The notes: generated from the letters alone by a model not told the origin. A stretch of 64,000 bases of DNA from Anaerophaga thermohalophila str. Valhall (GCF_000250735.1 NZ_AHZV01000334.1:1-64000); one strand, 5' to 3'; counted from the first letter of the stretch, positions 18,255-27,875 are shown. Made by a program: numbers and translations.

Positions 18255-19844
18255 ATGATTAAAAAAGTTCCCCACACTTACGTTATTGTTTTTTCTTTAA
18301 TTGTTATTGCAGCTGTTGCCACATGGTTTGTGCCCGGGGGTGAATATGTCCCGGCAGGAGAAATTCCGGAAGATGGTTCAGCACCAGAAGTTGTTTTCAA
18401 ACGAGTTGAGAGCCAGCCGCAGACCTGGCAGGTTTTTTCGGCCCTTTTCGAAGGCTTTGAAAAGCAGTCGGGTATTATTGTTTTTATTCTGATGATCGGT
18501 GGTGCATTCTGGATTTTGAATGACAGTAAGGCCATTGACATTGGCATTTTATCTTTCCTGAATTTCACCCGTAAACTGGATAAACACAAAGCCATCAGGA
18601 TAATTGGCGCTAACAATCTGATCATCGTGATGATTATGCTCATGTTCTCGGTTTTTGGCGCTGTATTTGGAATGAGTGAAGAAACTATCGCTTTTGTAGT
18701 GATACTTGTCCCGCTGGCTATTTCGATGGGCTATGACAGTATTATGGGGGTAGCCATGGTGTTTGTAGCTGCCGGATTAGGATTCGCCGGAGCCGTGTTG
18801 AATCCGTTCACTATCGGAATAGCCCAGGGATTAGCCGGACTTCCTCTTTTCAGCGGTTTTGAATACCGTTTGTTTTGCTGGATTGTTATCAATATTGTGG
18901 GGATATCATACGTATTATGGTATGGCTCCCGTATTAAAAAGGACCCGGCAAGATCGCCGGTTTATGAAGAAGACCACCATTGGCGACATGAAATAAGTGA
19001 AAACAGCACTGCTACAAATCATGCAACATACAAAGCATCGTGGGTAATATACTTTTTATTACTAGCCGCACTCATCCTCTTTTCGGTACAGTGGCCTTCA
19101 ACAACCCTGAAAATAGGAGGAGGCGAAGGCATTACCGGCTGGTTTATACCCGCACTTACAGCACTTTTTGCCATAATGGGTTTCATTGCTTTAAGAAAAT
19201 CGTCACCAGCCTTTGTCCTTGTTATTTTGGGTTTCACCATATTGTTTCTAATCGTCGGTGTTATGGGTTTCGGCTGGTACATCATGGAAATTGCCACCCT
19301 GTTTTTCGCCATGGGTATTTTATCGGGCATAGCAATGAACAATAGTGCCGACCGGATCACTCACCTGTTTCTGGAAGGCGCAAAAGACATCATGTCGGCC
19401 GCTTTGATTGTTGGTCTTGCAAGAGGCATCATCGTTATACTTGAAAACGGGAAAATTGTACATACCATACTACATGCAATGGCAGGAGGCATGCAAGACC
19501 TGGGAAATATTGCTTCGGTTAGTGTAATGTATGTCATTCAAACCTTAATAAATATCATTATTCCCAGTGGTTCGGCCAAGGCTGCGCTTACCATGCCCAT
19601 CATGGCTCCGTTCAGCGATCTTATTGGTCTGTCGCGCCAAGCCACTGTTATGGCCTTTCAGTTTGGCGACGGCTTCACCAACCTTATTACTCCCACATCC
19701 GGAGTGCTTATTGGCGTACTGGGGGTAGCCCGAATTCCTTACGTGAAATGGGCCAGGTGGATAGGGCCACTCATTACCATATTGATCATCCTTGGATTCT
19801 TACTTCTTATCCCTACCGTAACAATGAATTTAAATGGTTTTTAG
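18255..19844 (+). CDS. YfcC/DcuC-like carboxylate or amino-acid carrier
   Basis: Integral membrane carrier of about 530 aa with 11-13 helices, of the YfcC family (C4-dicarboxylate/arginine-ornithine-like, ion transporter superfamily). The N-terminus MIKKVPHTYVIVFSLIVIAAVATWFVPGGEY, with helix 1 followed by PGGEY, is typical of the family. The second half mirrors the first: IIPSGSAKAALTMPIMAPFSDL and FQFGDGFTNLITPTSGVLIG are the conserved re-entrant loops. The substrate cannot be set from sequence. ATG 18255 is preferred over the TTG at 18249. It is divergent from the GroES-like gene and probably monocistronic. Confidence 0.85.
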   Translation: MIKKVPHTYVIVFSLIVIAAVATWFVPGGEYVPAGEIPEDGSAPEVVFKRVESQPQTWQVFSALFEGFEKQSGIIVFILMIGGAFWILNDSKAIDIGILSFLNFTRKLDKHKAIRIIGANNLIIVMIMLMFSVFGAVFGMSEETIAFVVILVPLAISMGYDSIMGVAMVFVAAGLGFAGAVLNPFTIGIAQGLAGLPLFSGFEYRLFCWIVINIVGISYVLWYGSRIKKDPARSPVYEEDHHWRHEISENSTATNHATYKASWVIYFLLLAALILFSVQWPSTTLKIGGGEGITGWFIPALTALFAIMGFIALRKSSPAFVLVILGFTILFLIVGVMGFGWYIMEIATLFFAMGILSGIAMNNSADRITHLFLEGAKDIMSAALIVGLARGIIVILENGKIVHTILHAMAGGMQDLGNIASVSVMYVIQTLINIIIPSGSAKAALTMPIMAPFSDLIGLSRQATVMAFQFGDGFTNLITPTSGVLIGVLGVARIPYVKWARWIGPLITILIILGFLLLIPTVTMNLNGF

Positions 19845-20085
19845 TGTTGATAGATGTTTAGATGTCAGATTATGGCAGGGGTATATGATGATTTGTATTA
19901 AACTTCAAACAGACTTTCTAAAACAAACGATTAGAAAGAATTATCTATTGACAGTTAATGGGTTAACAGACTACTGCAATGTGGTATTTCGTAAAAAATA
20001 CACCATGCGGACTGATTAAAATTTCCATCCCTGATCTTGTTGTTTTTGTTCCAGGTTTGTTAATATTGCAAAAAGACAATTTCTT

Positions 20086-20610
20086 ATGGCACGTCCCGAA
20101 AAAATTCTTAAATATTGTCCCAGCTGTGGTTCAGGGCTTTTCAAACCCGATTCACCAAAGTCGTTTCATTGTAGCAGTTGCGGTTTTAAATTTTTCATTA
20201 ACAGCGCTGCTGCTGTTGCCGCTGTTATTGAGAATGATGCAGGCGAAATATTACTGACAGTGAGAGGTGTAGAACCGGCTATCGGCGCACTGGACCTGCC
20301 GGGAGGCTTCGTTGACCCAATGGAAAGCGGAGAAGAAGCATTAAAAAGAGAAGTAAAAGAAGAACTGAATCTGGATGTATCAGAAATGCAATATCTGATA
20401 AGCTATCCAAATGAATATATCTATAATGGTTACTCGGTTTTTACGACCGATTACGGATATGCCTGCAAAGTTAAGAACTTTGACAACATAAAAGTAGCCG
20501 ATGACATAGCCGATTTTCAGTTTTTCAATCCGAAGGAAATTGATTTTAACAAAATCAGCAGCAATTCAATTAAGAAAATACTAAAGTTTTACCTGTCAGA
20601 GAAAAAGTAA
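20086..20610 (+). CDS. Nudix hydrolase with N-terminal zinc ribbon
   Basis: Cytoplasmic Nudix pyrophosphohydrolase. A zinc ribbon (CPSCG...CSSCG, residues about 10-33) is followed by the Nudix fold. The Nudix box GGFVDPMESGEEALKREVKEEL (about residues 71-92) fits GX5EX7REUXEE exactly. The ribbon plus Nudix layout resembles NudC/NADH pyrophosphatase-like proteins, but the protein is short (174 aa) and lacks the NudC SQPWPFPxS motif, so the substrate stays open. Its TAA stop overlaps the ATG of the next gene (TAATG), implying coupled translation. Confidence 0.88.
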   Translation: MARPEKILKYCPSCGSGLFKPDSPKSFHCSSCGFKFFINSAAAVAAVIENDAGEILLTVRGVEPAIGALDLPGGFVDPMESGEEALKREVKEELNLDVSEMQYLISYPNEYIYNGYSVFTTDYGYACKVKNFDNIKVADDIADFQFFNPKEIDFNKISSNSIKKILKFYLSEKK

Positions 20611-21254
20611 TGACCAACGAATTATTAATACTTCTCTGGAGTGCCGCCAGCATTGGTTTTGTGCATACTATTCTGGGTCCGGATCATTATTTACCATTCA
20701 TCATGGTGGGCAAAGCCCGCAACTGGACCGTAAAACGCACCATTGGTTTAACAGCTCTTTGTGGAGTAGGCCATGTGCTGAGTAGTGTCATAATTGGCGC
20801 TGTTGGTATTTTAATCGGCATTCAGCTTCAGAAGCTGACCTGGTTTGAGGGTTTTAGAGGAAATCTTGCAGCCTGGGGGCTCATCGCTTTTGGACTGGTT
20901 TATGCCATTTGGGGATTAAGACATTATTTCAAACACAAGAACCCGGGAAACCATAGTCACGCGCCTGGCAATAAAGCCACTCCCTGGATGCTGTTCATAA
21001 TTTTTCTGCTGGGTCCCTGCGAAGCGTTAATCCCTTTGTTGATGTATCCTGCCGCTCATGAAAGTATGCATGCCGTTATCATGGTTACCGCTGTATTTTC
21101 TGTGGCCACCGTTGGCACAATGCTGTTAGCTGTTTGGATTGCTTCCCTGGGATTGGCTCAGGTAAATCTCAATAAACTTCAACCATTGTCACACTTCCTG
21201 GCAGGTATCATCATTTTTGCCTCAGGTATGTCCATACAATTTCTGGGATTATAA
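20610..21254 (+). CDS. TauE/UreH-like six-helix membrane transporter
   Basis: 214-residue protein with about six helices. The first helix carries IGFVHTILGPDHYLPF, a His-x-x-x-x-GPDH signature like that of NicO/HupE/UreH-type metal or sulfite exporters, and a later helix has LGPCEALIPLLMYPAA. A His-containing loop (KNPGNHSHAPGNK) lies between helices 3 and 4. A role in Ni/Co or sulfur-anion movement is possible; family membership is clearer than substrate. It starts within the stop codon of the Nudix gene (1-bp overlap) and is followed 12 bp later by a small ORF, so the three probably form an operon. Confidence 0.75.
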   Translation: MTNELLILLWSAASIGFVHTILGPDHYLPFIMVGKARNWTVKRTIGLTALCGVGHVLSSVIIGAVGILIGIQLQKLTWFEGFRGNLAAWGLIAFGLVYAIWGLRHYFKHKNPGNHSHAPGNKATPWMLFIIFLLGPCEALIPLLMYPAAHESMHAVIMVTAVFSVATVGTMLLAVWIASLGLAQVNLNKLQPLSHFLAGIIIFASGMSIQFLGL

Positions 21255-21266
21255 AATTCAACGAGC

Positions 21267-21623
21267 ATGAAACAGTCAACCGATTTAACCGGCTTCTGGC
21301 GCTTTCGTGAAGAGTTTGACGATGGCGAGGACTTAGGCGAAGCACGGCTGTTTCAAAACGGGAAAAATCTGTCGGGTCATTTAGTATTTAAAGAAATGAT
21401 TCCGGGTGAACCTTCCATGTTTATCAGAACCAAACTAACAGGAAAAATTGAAAACGGGAAGGTTCATCTCAACGAAACTTCAGTTATTGTTTTATCTGAG
21501 GGCCACGGAGATTATGTGCCTGAGGAAAGAACAGGTCTGCTCAATGCCATGGGACAGATCGTCGGTTCGGGTGAAGACAGACAAGGCGTTCACGGGGTGT
21601 TTGTGCTGGAACGTATTTTGTGA
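21267..21623 (+). CDS. Hypothetical protein, small soluble beta-rich
   Basis: 118 residues, no signal peptide or membrane helix. The pattern LTGFWRFREEF...LSGHLVFKE...TKLTGKIENGKVHLNET suggests a beta-barrel, in the manner of small lipocalin-like folds. No family is recognised. It lies 12 bp after the TauE/UreH-like gene and probably shares its transcript. Confidence 0.7.
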   Translation: MKQSTDLTGFWRFREEFDDGEDLGEARLFQNGKNLSGHLVFKEMIPGEPSMFIRTKLTGKIENGKVHLNETSVIVLSEGHGDYVPEERTGLLNAMGQIVGSGEDRQGVHGVFVLERIL

Positions 21624-21719
21624 TCAAAGTTTTTATTTTTCTTCCGTTTTTGTCAAATTATTTGTAAATTTTATGCTTGACAAGACATTAAAGCTTTGTT
21701 CCACCAAAATCCACCAGTC

Positions 21720-22547
21720 ATGAAACGTATTATTCTTCTTACCGATTTCTCGGAAATTGCCAGGAATGCTGCCCTCTATGCGCTCAAAATGTTTGAAGAC
21801 CAAAACGTTCATTTTCAACTCCTGAATAATTTTGATGTTGAATTCAGTGGCAGTCCCTACATCATGCAGGTAAAAGAAGAGATGGCTGAAGAAAGTATGC
21901 GAGGCCTGCGCAAGGAATTGTCATTGCTCCACGCCAAACATCCGGATGCCAGAATTGAACTGGCTTCACGTTTTGGGGCCATGACAGAAGTTATAAGAAA
22001 AGAAATTCATGATTACCAACCAGACTTAATCGTATTAGGCTGTAAAGGAGAAACTGCTCTTGAACATTTTCTGCTTGGAAGTAACGCCCTTGAAATTATT
22101 AAATATGTTCACCATCCTATGTTGGTAGTCCCACGAAAAGCAAAATTTGCCCCACCCGAAAAAATTGTTTTTGCAACCGATCTTCAGGATGTAGATTTAC
22201 AAAAAATGGTTGAGCCACTCACTGATCTGGTAAATACCTACAACAGCGAGTTACTTTTTTTGAATGTTCTGGAGAACAAATATGTGAACCGGGTCGAAGC
22301 CGAAGAAAAGATTGCATCTTATTTTCCAGGTATCAAATTAAGTTTTCACTTTATAGATCACGACGGCGATCTGTGTAAAAGCATCCTGAAATTCATGGAA
22401 GAAAAAGGTGCGACACTTCTGACTCTTATCCGGCACCATCACAAATTTTTCCAAAGAATTTTCAATCCGCATATTATCAGAAAAATGGTGCGTCATCCAC
22501 ACCACCCGATGTTAATACTACATGAAGCGGAGAATGGTAATGTTTAG
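21720..22547 (+). CDS. Universal stress protein with two UspA domains
   Basis: Cytoplasmic tandem UspA protein. Domain 1 (residues 1-140) begins MKRIILLTDFSEIARNA and has the ATP-binding signature G-x2-G-x9-G-S seen as GCKGETALEHFLLGSN, followed by HHPMLVVP. Domain 2 (about 148-275) begins KIVFATDLQDVDL but its glycine loop is degenerate (LIRHHHKFFQRIFN), so it probably does not bind ATP. ATG 21720 is chosen over an in-frame start at 21696 because it begins the first beta strand. It is transcribed from its own AT-rich leader. Confidence 0.88.
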   Translation: MKRIILLTDFSEIARNAALYALKMFEDQNVHFQLLNNFDVEFSGSPYIMQVKEEMAEESMRGLRKELSLLHAKHPDARIELASRFGAMTEVIRKEIHDYQPDLIVLGCKGETALEHFLLGSNALEIIKYVHHPMLVVPRKAKFAPPEKIVFATDLQDVDLQKMVEPLTDLVNTYNSELLFLNVLENKYVNRVEAEEKIASYFPGIKLSFHFIDHDGDLCKSILKFMEEKGATLLTLIRHHHKFFQRIFNPHIIRKMVRHPHHPMLILHEAENGNV

Positions 22548-22674
22548 GGGGTAGGGTTGTTGGACTTTCAACAGTTTTTAAGGAAATAAAAGAAATGAGA
22601 AAAAATTTGATACAATAGCAGGAAATCTTATTGCCCGTGTGCCAAAATTGCAATTCGTGAATTCGGATGTTCGT

Positions 22675-23520
22675 TTAACTTTTCAGTATTTCTTTAAAAG
22701 CTTTATTAAATATATCTTCCAGGGTTTCGGACAGAATCTCTTCCTCTTCGGATTCTTCAACCGAGTCATCTTTTTGTGAATCCCAGTATTTCAGGTGCCA
22801 GTCATTATTCTCAAATTCAAGTGCAGTCATATGATCCACCCAGTCGCCCGAGTTAAGATAAGTGATAGCACCTGCCGGTGATTTAATACGCTTTTTTGCC
22901 GGCCTGTGTATATGCCCGCAAATCACATAATGATATCCTTTTCTAATTCCAAGACGTGAGACCATACTTTCAAAATTGGAAACAGTATCTTTCTTCCCTC
23001 CTTTCACCTTGTCTTTTATTTTTCCTGCCAGGGAAATCGGGTTTCCTCCAAAAAAGACCAAAAAGAAGTTAACCAGCTTGTTTATTCCGGCCAAAATGCC
23101 ATATCCGGCCGAGCCCATCTTGGCAAGCCATTTAGAATGATGCATTACCACATCAAAAACATCGCCGTGAAATATCCATGTCGACTTTCCTTCAATATTC
23201 AGGACAATCTTATTATCTATCTGAAAATGTCCAAAATCAATTCCGGTAAAGCGTCGCCCTACCTCGTCGTGATTGCCGGGAATAAAAATGATCTTTGTTC
23301 CTTTCTCAGCCATCTTAAAAAGATAACGAACAACTCTGATGTGAGAAGTAGGAAAATAGCGTCGGGAGAACCGCCATACATCAATGATATCACCATTAAG
23401 AACAAGAATTTCGGGCTGTATGGTTTTTAAATAGGAATAAAGTTCATTGGCTTTACTATTGAAAGTTCCGAGATGGGCATCGGAAATAACGGCTGCCTGT
23501 AATTTTCTTTTTGGACTCAT
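22675..23520 (-). CDS. Metallophosphoesterase, UDP-2,3-diacylglucosamine diphosphatase-like
   Basis: Calcineurin-fold phosphoesterase of the LpxH-like group. Metal motifs are VISDAHLG (residues 10-17), LNGDIIDVW (about 41-49), PGNHDEVG (about 81-88), IFHGDVFD (about 116-123) and ICGHIHRP (about 199-206). Members cut UDP-2,3-diacylglucosamine to lipid X in lipid A synthesis; several Bacteroidota carry paralogues, so the exact role is inferred. The acidic C-terminal tail (DSVEESEEEEILSETLED) is a lineage extension. It lies 14 bp downstream of the epimerase gene on the same strand and is probably co-transcribed. Confidence 0.82.
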   Translation of the reverse strand: MSPKRKLQAAVISDAHLGTFNSKANELYSYLKTIQPEILVLNGDIIDVWRFSRRYFPTSHIRVVRYLFKMAEKGTKIIFIPGNHDEVGRRFTGIDFGHFQIDNKIVLNIEGKSTWIFHGDVFDVVMHHSKWLAKMGSAGYGILAGINKLVNFFLVFFGGNPISLAGKIKDKVKGGKKDTVSNFESMVSRLGIRKGYHYVICGHIHRPAKKRIKSPAGAITYLNSGDWVDHMTALEFENNDWHLKYWDSQKDDSVEESEEEEILSETLEDIFNKAFKEILKS

Positions 23521-23534
23521 AAAAAATGGTTATA

Positions 23535-24527
23535 TCAACCAAAACATTGTTTATATGCACCAATAATTCTATCCACCAAATCTCCTCTGGCAGGATCAAT
23601 TTGTATGCGTCCCGGTTCTTCCTCAAACCATCGAATCGTTCGCTTAATGCCCTCACTAAAAGGTATGACAGCCCGGAAACCGGGAACAAAACGTTTAATT
23701 TTTGAATTGTCAAAAATGACACTTTGGGCCTTGTCACCAATCAGGCTTCCATAAGAATGTTCATCAAACCGCGCAATAAAATCAGAGGGAATATGAACAG
23801 CCTTTAAGGGGGCACCGGCAGCCTCGGCCACCCACTCATAAATCTGATTCCAGGTCATAATCTCGTCGGAAGTAATATGAAAACTGTGACCAATAGACTG
23901 CCTGTGTCCTAAAAGTCCGTTAAATCCTTTAGCAAAATCCTCTGAATGTGTAATGGTCCAGAGTGAAGTCCCGTCTCCATGAATAATTACCTCTTTCCCG
24001 TGTCTGATCCTCTCTATTATGGTAAAATCTTTCCAGCCACATAAAGGCACCGGTATAACAGTATCATAAGTAAGTGAGGGTCGAACAATTGTTATGGGAA
24101 AACTATCATTCCTGAATCTTTGGGTAAGATAGTCTTCACATGCAATTTTGTCGCGTGAATACTGCCAGTAAGGATTATACAGGGGGGTAGATTCTGTAAT
24201 AACAGGATGCCCCCCGGGCTTCTGGTAAGCAGAAGCTGAACTGATAAAGATGTATTGCCTGGTATGCCCTTTAAATATCTCGAAATCACGTTTAACATCT
24301 TCAGGAGTAAAAGCAATCCAGTTGACAACCACGTCCCACTTTTGTCCTTTAACGGCCTCTGCAACAGCATTCTTATCAGAATGATCCGCTACGATATTAG
24401 TGGCTCCCTTTATCTTGACAGAACCGGTTCCTCTGTTCAGAAGATACAGGTCAATTCCGCTTTTTACAGCCAGACGACTCGAGGCTGCACTAATATTTCC
24501 GGTTCCTCCTATGTAAAGTACTTTCAT
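23535..24527 (-). CDS. NAD-dependent epimerase/dehydratase (extended SDR)
   Basis: Extended SDR with the nucleotide-binding loop YIGGTGNISAASSR (residues 4-17). The sequence FISSASAYQKPGG lies in the position of the catalytic Ser, and YWQYSRDKIACED has the YxxxK pair (Tyr near 126). The C-terminal half (SLTYDTVIP, ITSDEIMTWNQIYEWV) resembles isoflavone-reductase or CSP41-like nucleotide-sugar epimerases. The ATG at 24527 is chosen because the eight residues before it show no fold and come from the family A repeat. That repeat ends one base before the start codon, so the 5' leader is repeat DNA. It is followed by the phosphoesterase 14 bp downstream. Confidence 0.85.
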   Translation of the reverse strand: MKVLYIGGTGNISAASSRLAVKSGIDLYLLNRGTGSVKIKGATNIVADHSDKNAVAEAVKGQKWDVVVNWIAFTPEDVKRDFEIFKGHTRQYIFISSASAYQKPGGHPVITESTPLYNPYWQYSRDKIACEDYLTQRFRNDSFPITIVRPSLTYDTVIPVPLCGWKDFTIIERIRHGKEVIIHGDGTSLWTITHSEDFAKGFNGLLGHRQSIGHSFHITSDEIMTWNQIYEWVAEAAGAPLKAVHIPSDFIARFDEHSYGSLIGDKAQSVIFDNSKIKRFVPGFRAVIPFSEGIKRTIRWFEEEPGRIQIDPARGDLVDRIIGAYKQCFG

Positions 24528-24528
24528 T

Positions 24529-24692
24529 ATTGCTGGTCTATAAACTTTCAAAAAATCTTACAATATGTGTGTCTGTTCAGAAAGTGCCAGTTGCAAGGCT
24601 TGCGAAGCCGCCAAAAATGGAGTTTACTTTTCGTAAATAAGTATTTTGGCTGCAAGCGTAACACAGCAAATGGTACTTTATGGACAGACACT
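24529..24692 (-). mobile_element. MITE-like palindromic repeat, family A, copy 4 (inverted)
   Basis: Reverse-oriented 164-bp copy with AGTGTCTGTCCATAAAGTAC at 24692 and the outer end near 24529, one base from the epimerase start codon. The central stem GCCGCCAAAA/TTTTGGCTGC matches the subtype of copies 1 and 2. Confidence 0.78.
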
Positions 24693-25009
24693 CATTAGTA
24701 TAAAATTAGTCTAAGTTATTGGTCTGATGGAACTCGCAGGTAAGCATTTATACATATTCTTATTGTTGCAATCCTTGTCATGCTTGTTTCATCTTACATC
24801 AAATAAGGTGTTACGACTGCTATAATTGGGGATTGTTAATGTTGGTAATGCTGTTAGAATGTTATAAGTTATTAAATCATCTGACAAATTAACAACCAAA
24901 CAATCCTAACAACCCTAACAATCCAAAAATCTAATCATATCATTGAAAAATCTGTGTACGCCCGGCTCTGCCGCTTTGCTTGCAAAGAATCTGCGATATC
25001 TGTGGTGTC
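24693..25009. other. Gene-free repeat region
   Basis: 24697-24740 is an inverted copy of the GAGTTCCATCAGACCAATAAC leader module. 24839-24940 is an inverted copy of the TTAACAATTCTAACAG module. No gene is seen. Confidence 0.5.
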
Positions 25010-25110
25010 CCTCAACCTCAACCTCAACCTCAACCTTAACCTTAGCCTCAGCCTTAGCCTCAGCCTTAGCCTTAACCTCAGCCTTAGCCTTAACCTCAGC
25101 CTCAGCCTCT
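25010..25110. repeat. Hexanucleotide tandem repeat CCTCAA/CCTTAG/CCTCAG
   Basis: About 100 bp made of roughly 16 degenerate 6-bp units (CCTCAA first, then alternating CCTTAG, CCTCAG, CCTTAA). It lies 30 bp beyond the stop codon of the beta-mannosidase gene. A short stretch of the complementary motif (GAGGCTGAGGTTGAG) also occurs at 17651-17665. Confidence 0.85.
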
Positions 25111-25139
25111 AACCCTCTATCCTCAAGCTTTTCCCTATG

Positions 25140-27731
25140 CTACAAATCATTCAATGTGGTAACAATCAGCTCATTCTCCACATCCAGATCCTTATCTGTT
25201 TCCAGGTCAACTACCACCGATTCTCCCGGGAGAATATCAAAATAATTATCGGAAAAATGCCCTGAACCATCGGGAGTGTCCAGGAAAACGTTCTTTGCAA
25301 GATTTTTGGAAGATACCGTCACACTGTACCCGTCAGGTGTTTTTACTGAAGATATCTCTATCTTTGTTTCAGGAAGCTCAAGAGCTTTGGGACGCTCAAA
25401 ATAGAGCAGGTTATCAGCAATAATCTGTCCGCCGGACTGAAATTCAACGGAGAGAAGCAGAGAATTTAATTCATGACCGTCTGCTTTTTCTGCCAAACTA
25501 TTTTCAAAAATAATCTTTGAAGAATTGGCCGGAACTTCCGCTTCAACCTCTTCAGAGAACAAAATATTTCCTTCAAAATCAATCAATTTCACAAACAATT
25601 CACCCGAAATAGACTGGAGGTAATCATTTACAGCATAAACCCTGACCTTGCCATCTTCATTGACAGGGGAAATCATAATCGGCTCATTGGCTTCACGCAC
25701 AAAATAATGTGAAGCTTTCCAGCGACCGTAATAATCGACCGTTGACCATGAAATGGTAGGCCAACTGTCGTTCAACTGCCAGTAAAGCGACCCCATACAA
25801 TGAGGTTTGTTTCTCCGGTGTGCTTCAATGGCTGTTTTATAGGCTTTAGCCTGAAGCAATTGACTAACGTAAACAAAATTTTCAAACGAATCCGGAACAT
25901 CATAATATTGTTCCATATACCATTTTATCATATCATTACCATCAAAACCGGGCCGGATGTAAGGCATTCTTCCGCGCTGACGGTGCCGCATAACTTCAGA
26001 GTCATAGCTCTCATCCTGCTTTTCGGTGAACTGACGAATGGTATGCATAGAGGGGAAGGATTGCAATCCGTATTCACTGACAAAGCGAGGAACATCTTCT
26101 TCGTAAGCAGAAAAGGGTTTTTGCCCGAACCAGATGGTCCAATCGTGTTCATCACCGGATTTCCGGTTGGCTTTTGTCCCTCCATAACCCATTGGGGATG
26201 ACGGCCAGTATGCCCGCTGGGGATCGTATTTTTCAACGGCACCAGGGAGTATTTCGTGGAATATCTTTTCGTAGGTATTCCAGACAAAATCTCTTACATC
26301 GGGCTCATACATCTCCTTCCAACCCCATTCGTGCCAGCCGTGGAAATTTTCATTGTTTCCACACCATAATGCTAATGAAGGATGATTACGTAAACGCTTA
26401 ACGTTATATTCGGCTTCTTTACGGATATTTTCCAAATGATCTTCATCGCCCGGTTGAAGGGCACAGGCAAACATAAAGTCCTGCCAAACCAAAATGCCGT
26501 TTTCATCGCAAAGCTCGTACAAATAGTTATCACCATAAATGGCGCCTCCCCAGATTCTGATCATATTCATATTGGCCTCAACCGCATTATTGATAAGTCG
26601 CTGATACCTTTGCTTTGTAATCAAAGGAGTAAGTGTCTCGGATGGTATTACATTGGCCCCTTTCATAAAAACGGGAATCCCGTTCAATTCAAAATAAAAC
26701 GTATGTCCCGTCTCATCGGGTTCCTGTACCAGTTTAAGTGTGCGAATGCCATAATTTAGTTGATGTGTATCCAGCAATCGAATTTCGTCTTTCAGAGAAA
26801 AGTTGAAACTATAAAGATGCGGTTCCCCGAGTCCGTTTGTCCACCACAATTTGGGATCATTCACCTCCAACTCGAAAGGTATTTCATTCGTACCCTGTTT
26901 AAGTTCAACATTTTTACTAAATCCGTCGGAGACACCGTCCAACTCCAGCTCGATAGCGTATTTGCCTGATTTTGTAGTGCTTATAGTTACATATCCGGAA
27001 ACTTTTGCGGTTTGCTCATCGGCTTGATCGGTTTGAACATAAATATCTTCTATAACAGCTTTGCTCCAGGCTTTCAGTACCACCGGCTTCCAAATACCTG
27101 AAGTAACAAGTCGCGGCCCCCAATCCCATCCGTAATGGAAAGGTGCTTTGCGCGTAAAAACGTTTGTCCGCTCCCCTTCGGGCGCTTGTTCATTAACAGC
27201 AGGAATAGTATACTCCAACTCTTTCAATTTTTTCATTCCCTCTTTGACGGGAGAATGAAAATAGATACGCAGTTCATTTTCACCCTCTACCAAATTCTCC
27301 CTGACATCGACATGCCAACCGACAAACATATTGTCCGCTTCCAGAATTTTGGTATCGTTCAGAAAAACATCGGCATAAGTATCCAACCCTTTGAAAGCAA
27401 GCTCTATAACATCGGGGCCCGACAAAAGAGATTCATCCACATTAAACGTTGTTCGATAAATCCAGTCTTCATCCTCAATCCATTGCACATCGTCCTCATT
27501 CATTCTGTAATGAGGATCTTCTATGACCCCGTTTGCCATAAGATCGGAATGAACAGTACCCGGAACTTTTGCAGGCATCCACTCATCGGTTCCTGCTTGT
27601 GAAAATTCCCAATTATCATTAATTTCAAGAGTCACGGGAGCTCCTTCAAATTGCTCTTTACAAGAGCCCGAAAACATTAAAATTCCGGAGAGGAAAAAAA
27701 GCATACCTAACAAAGATTTCTTTTGAAACAT
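25140..27731 (-). CDS. GH2 beta-mannosidase, lipoprotein
   Basis: Exo-beta-mannosidase releasing mannose from beta-mannosides (mannan or N-glycan core). An SPII signal ends LSGILMFSGSC, with Cys24 as lipidation site. The GH2 sugar-binding domain (GTVHSDLMANGVIEDPHYRMNE) and immunoglobulin-like domain precede the TIM barrel. The acid/base is the second Glu-type residue in LWCGNNENFHGW (about 457-468) and the nucleophile is Glu in RFVSEYGLQSFP (about 552). RIWGGAIYG and FMFACALQP are conserved beta-mannosidase blocks. The length of 863 aa is normal. It is divergent from the PUL sensor-regulator at 28461, about 730 bp away, so membership of that PUL is uncertain. Confidence 0.93.
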   Translation of the reverse strand: MFQKKSLLGMLFFLSGILMFSGSCKEQFEGAPVTLEINDNWEFSQAGTDEWMPAKVPGTVHSDLMANGVIEDPHYRMNEDDVQWIEDEDWIYRTTFNVDESLLSGPDVIELAFKGLDTYADVFLNDTKILEADNMFVGWHVDVRENLVEGENELRIYFHSPVKEGMKKLKELEYTIPAVNEQAPEGERTNVFTRKAPFHYGWDWGPRLVTSGIWKPVVLKAWSKAVIEDIYVQTDQADEQTAKVSGYVTISTTKSGKYAIELELDGVSDGFSKNVELKQGTNEIPFELEVNDPKLWWTNGLGEPHLYSFNFSLKDEIRLLDTHQLNYGIRTLKLVQEPDETGHTFYFELNGIPVFMKGANVIPSETLTPLITKQRYQRLINNAVEANMNMIRIWGGAIYGDNYLYELCDENGILVWQDFMFACALQPGDEDHLENIRKEAEYNVKRLRNHPSLALWCGNNENFHGWHEWGWKEMYEPDVRDFVWNTYEKIFHEILPGAVEKYDPQRAYWPSSPMGYGGTKANRKSGDEHDWTIWFGQKPFSAYEEDVPRFVSEYGLQSFPSMHTIRQFTEKQDESYDSEVMRHRQRGRMPYIRPGFDGNDMIKWYMEQYYDVPDSFENFVYVSQLLQAKAYKTAIEAHRRNKPHCMGSLYWQLNDSWPTISWSTVDYYGRWKASHYFVREANEPIMISPVNEDGKVRVYAVNDYLQSISGELFVKLIDFEGNILFSEEVEAEVPANSSKIIFENSLAEKADGHELNSLLLSVEFQSGGQIIADNLLYFERPKALELPETKIEISSVKTPDGYSVTVSSKNLAKNVFLDTPDGSGHFSDNYFDILPGESVVVDLETDKDLDVENELIVTTLNDL

Positions 27732-27836
27732 AGTTATTTAGAATTTATCCGAAAAACTTAACTTCTTTTAGTTGCCAGAAGAACATAAAAGTAATCATCA
27801 TTACAATATCTGGCAAGTTGACCACGATTTTATTTA

Positions 27837-27875
27837 TGAGTCCACTCCTAAAAATCTCTCTTAGGAACAGACTCA
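27837..27875 (+). repeat. Solo ends of MITE-like family B
   Basis: TGAGTCCACTCCTAAAAATC joined directly to TCTTAGGAACAGACTCA, i.e. the two inverted ends of the 143-bp family B element without its centre. Confidence 0.55.

Noticed and set aside
25010-25110. Possible CRISPR or other array
   Set aside because: Units are only 6 bp with no spacers.
24943-25245. 100-codon frame rich in Thr, Ser, Ala and Leu
   Set aside because: It is the translation of the hexanucleotide repeat and of the antisense end of the beta-mannosidase gene.
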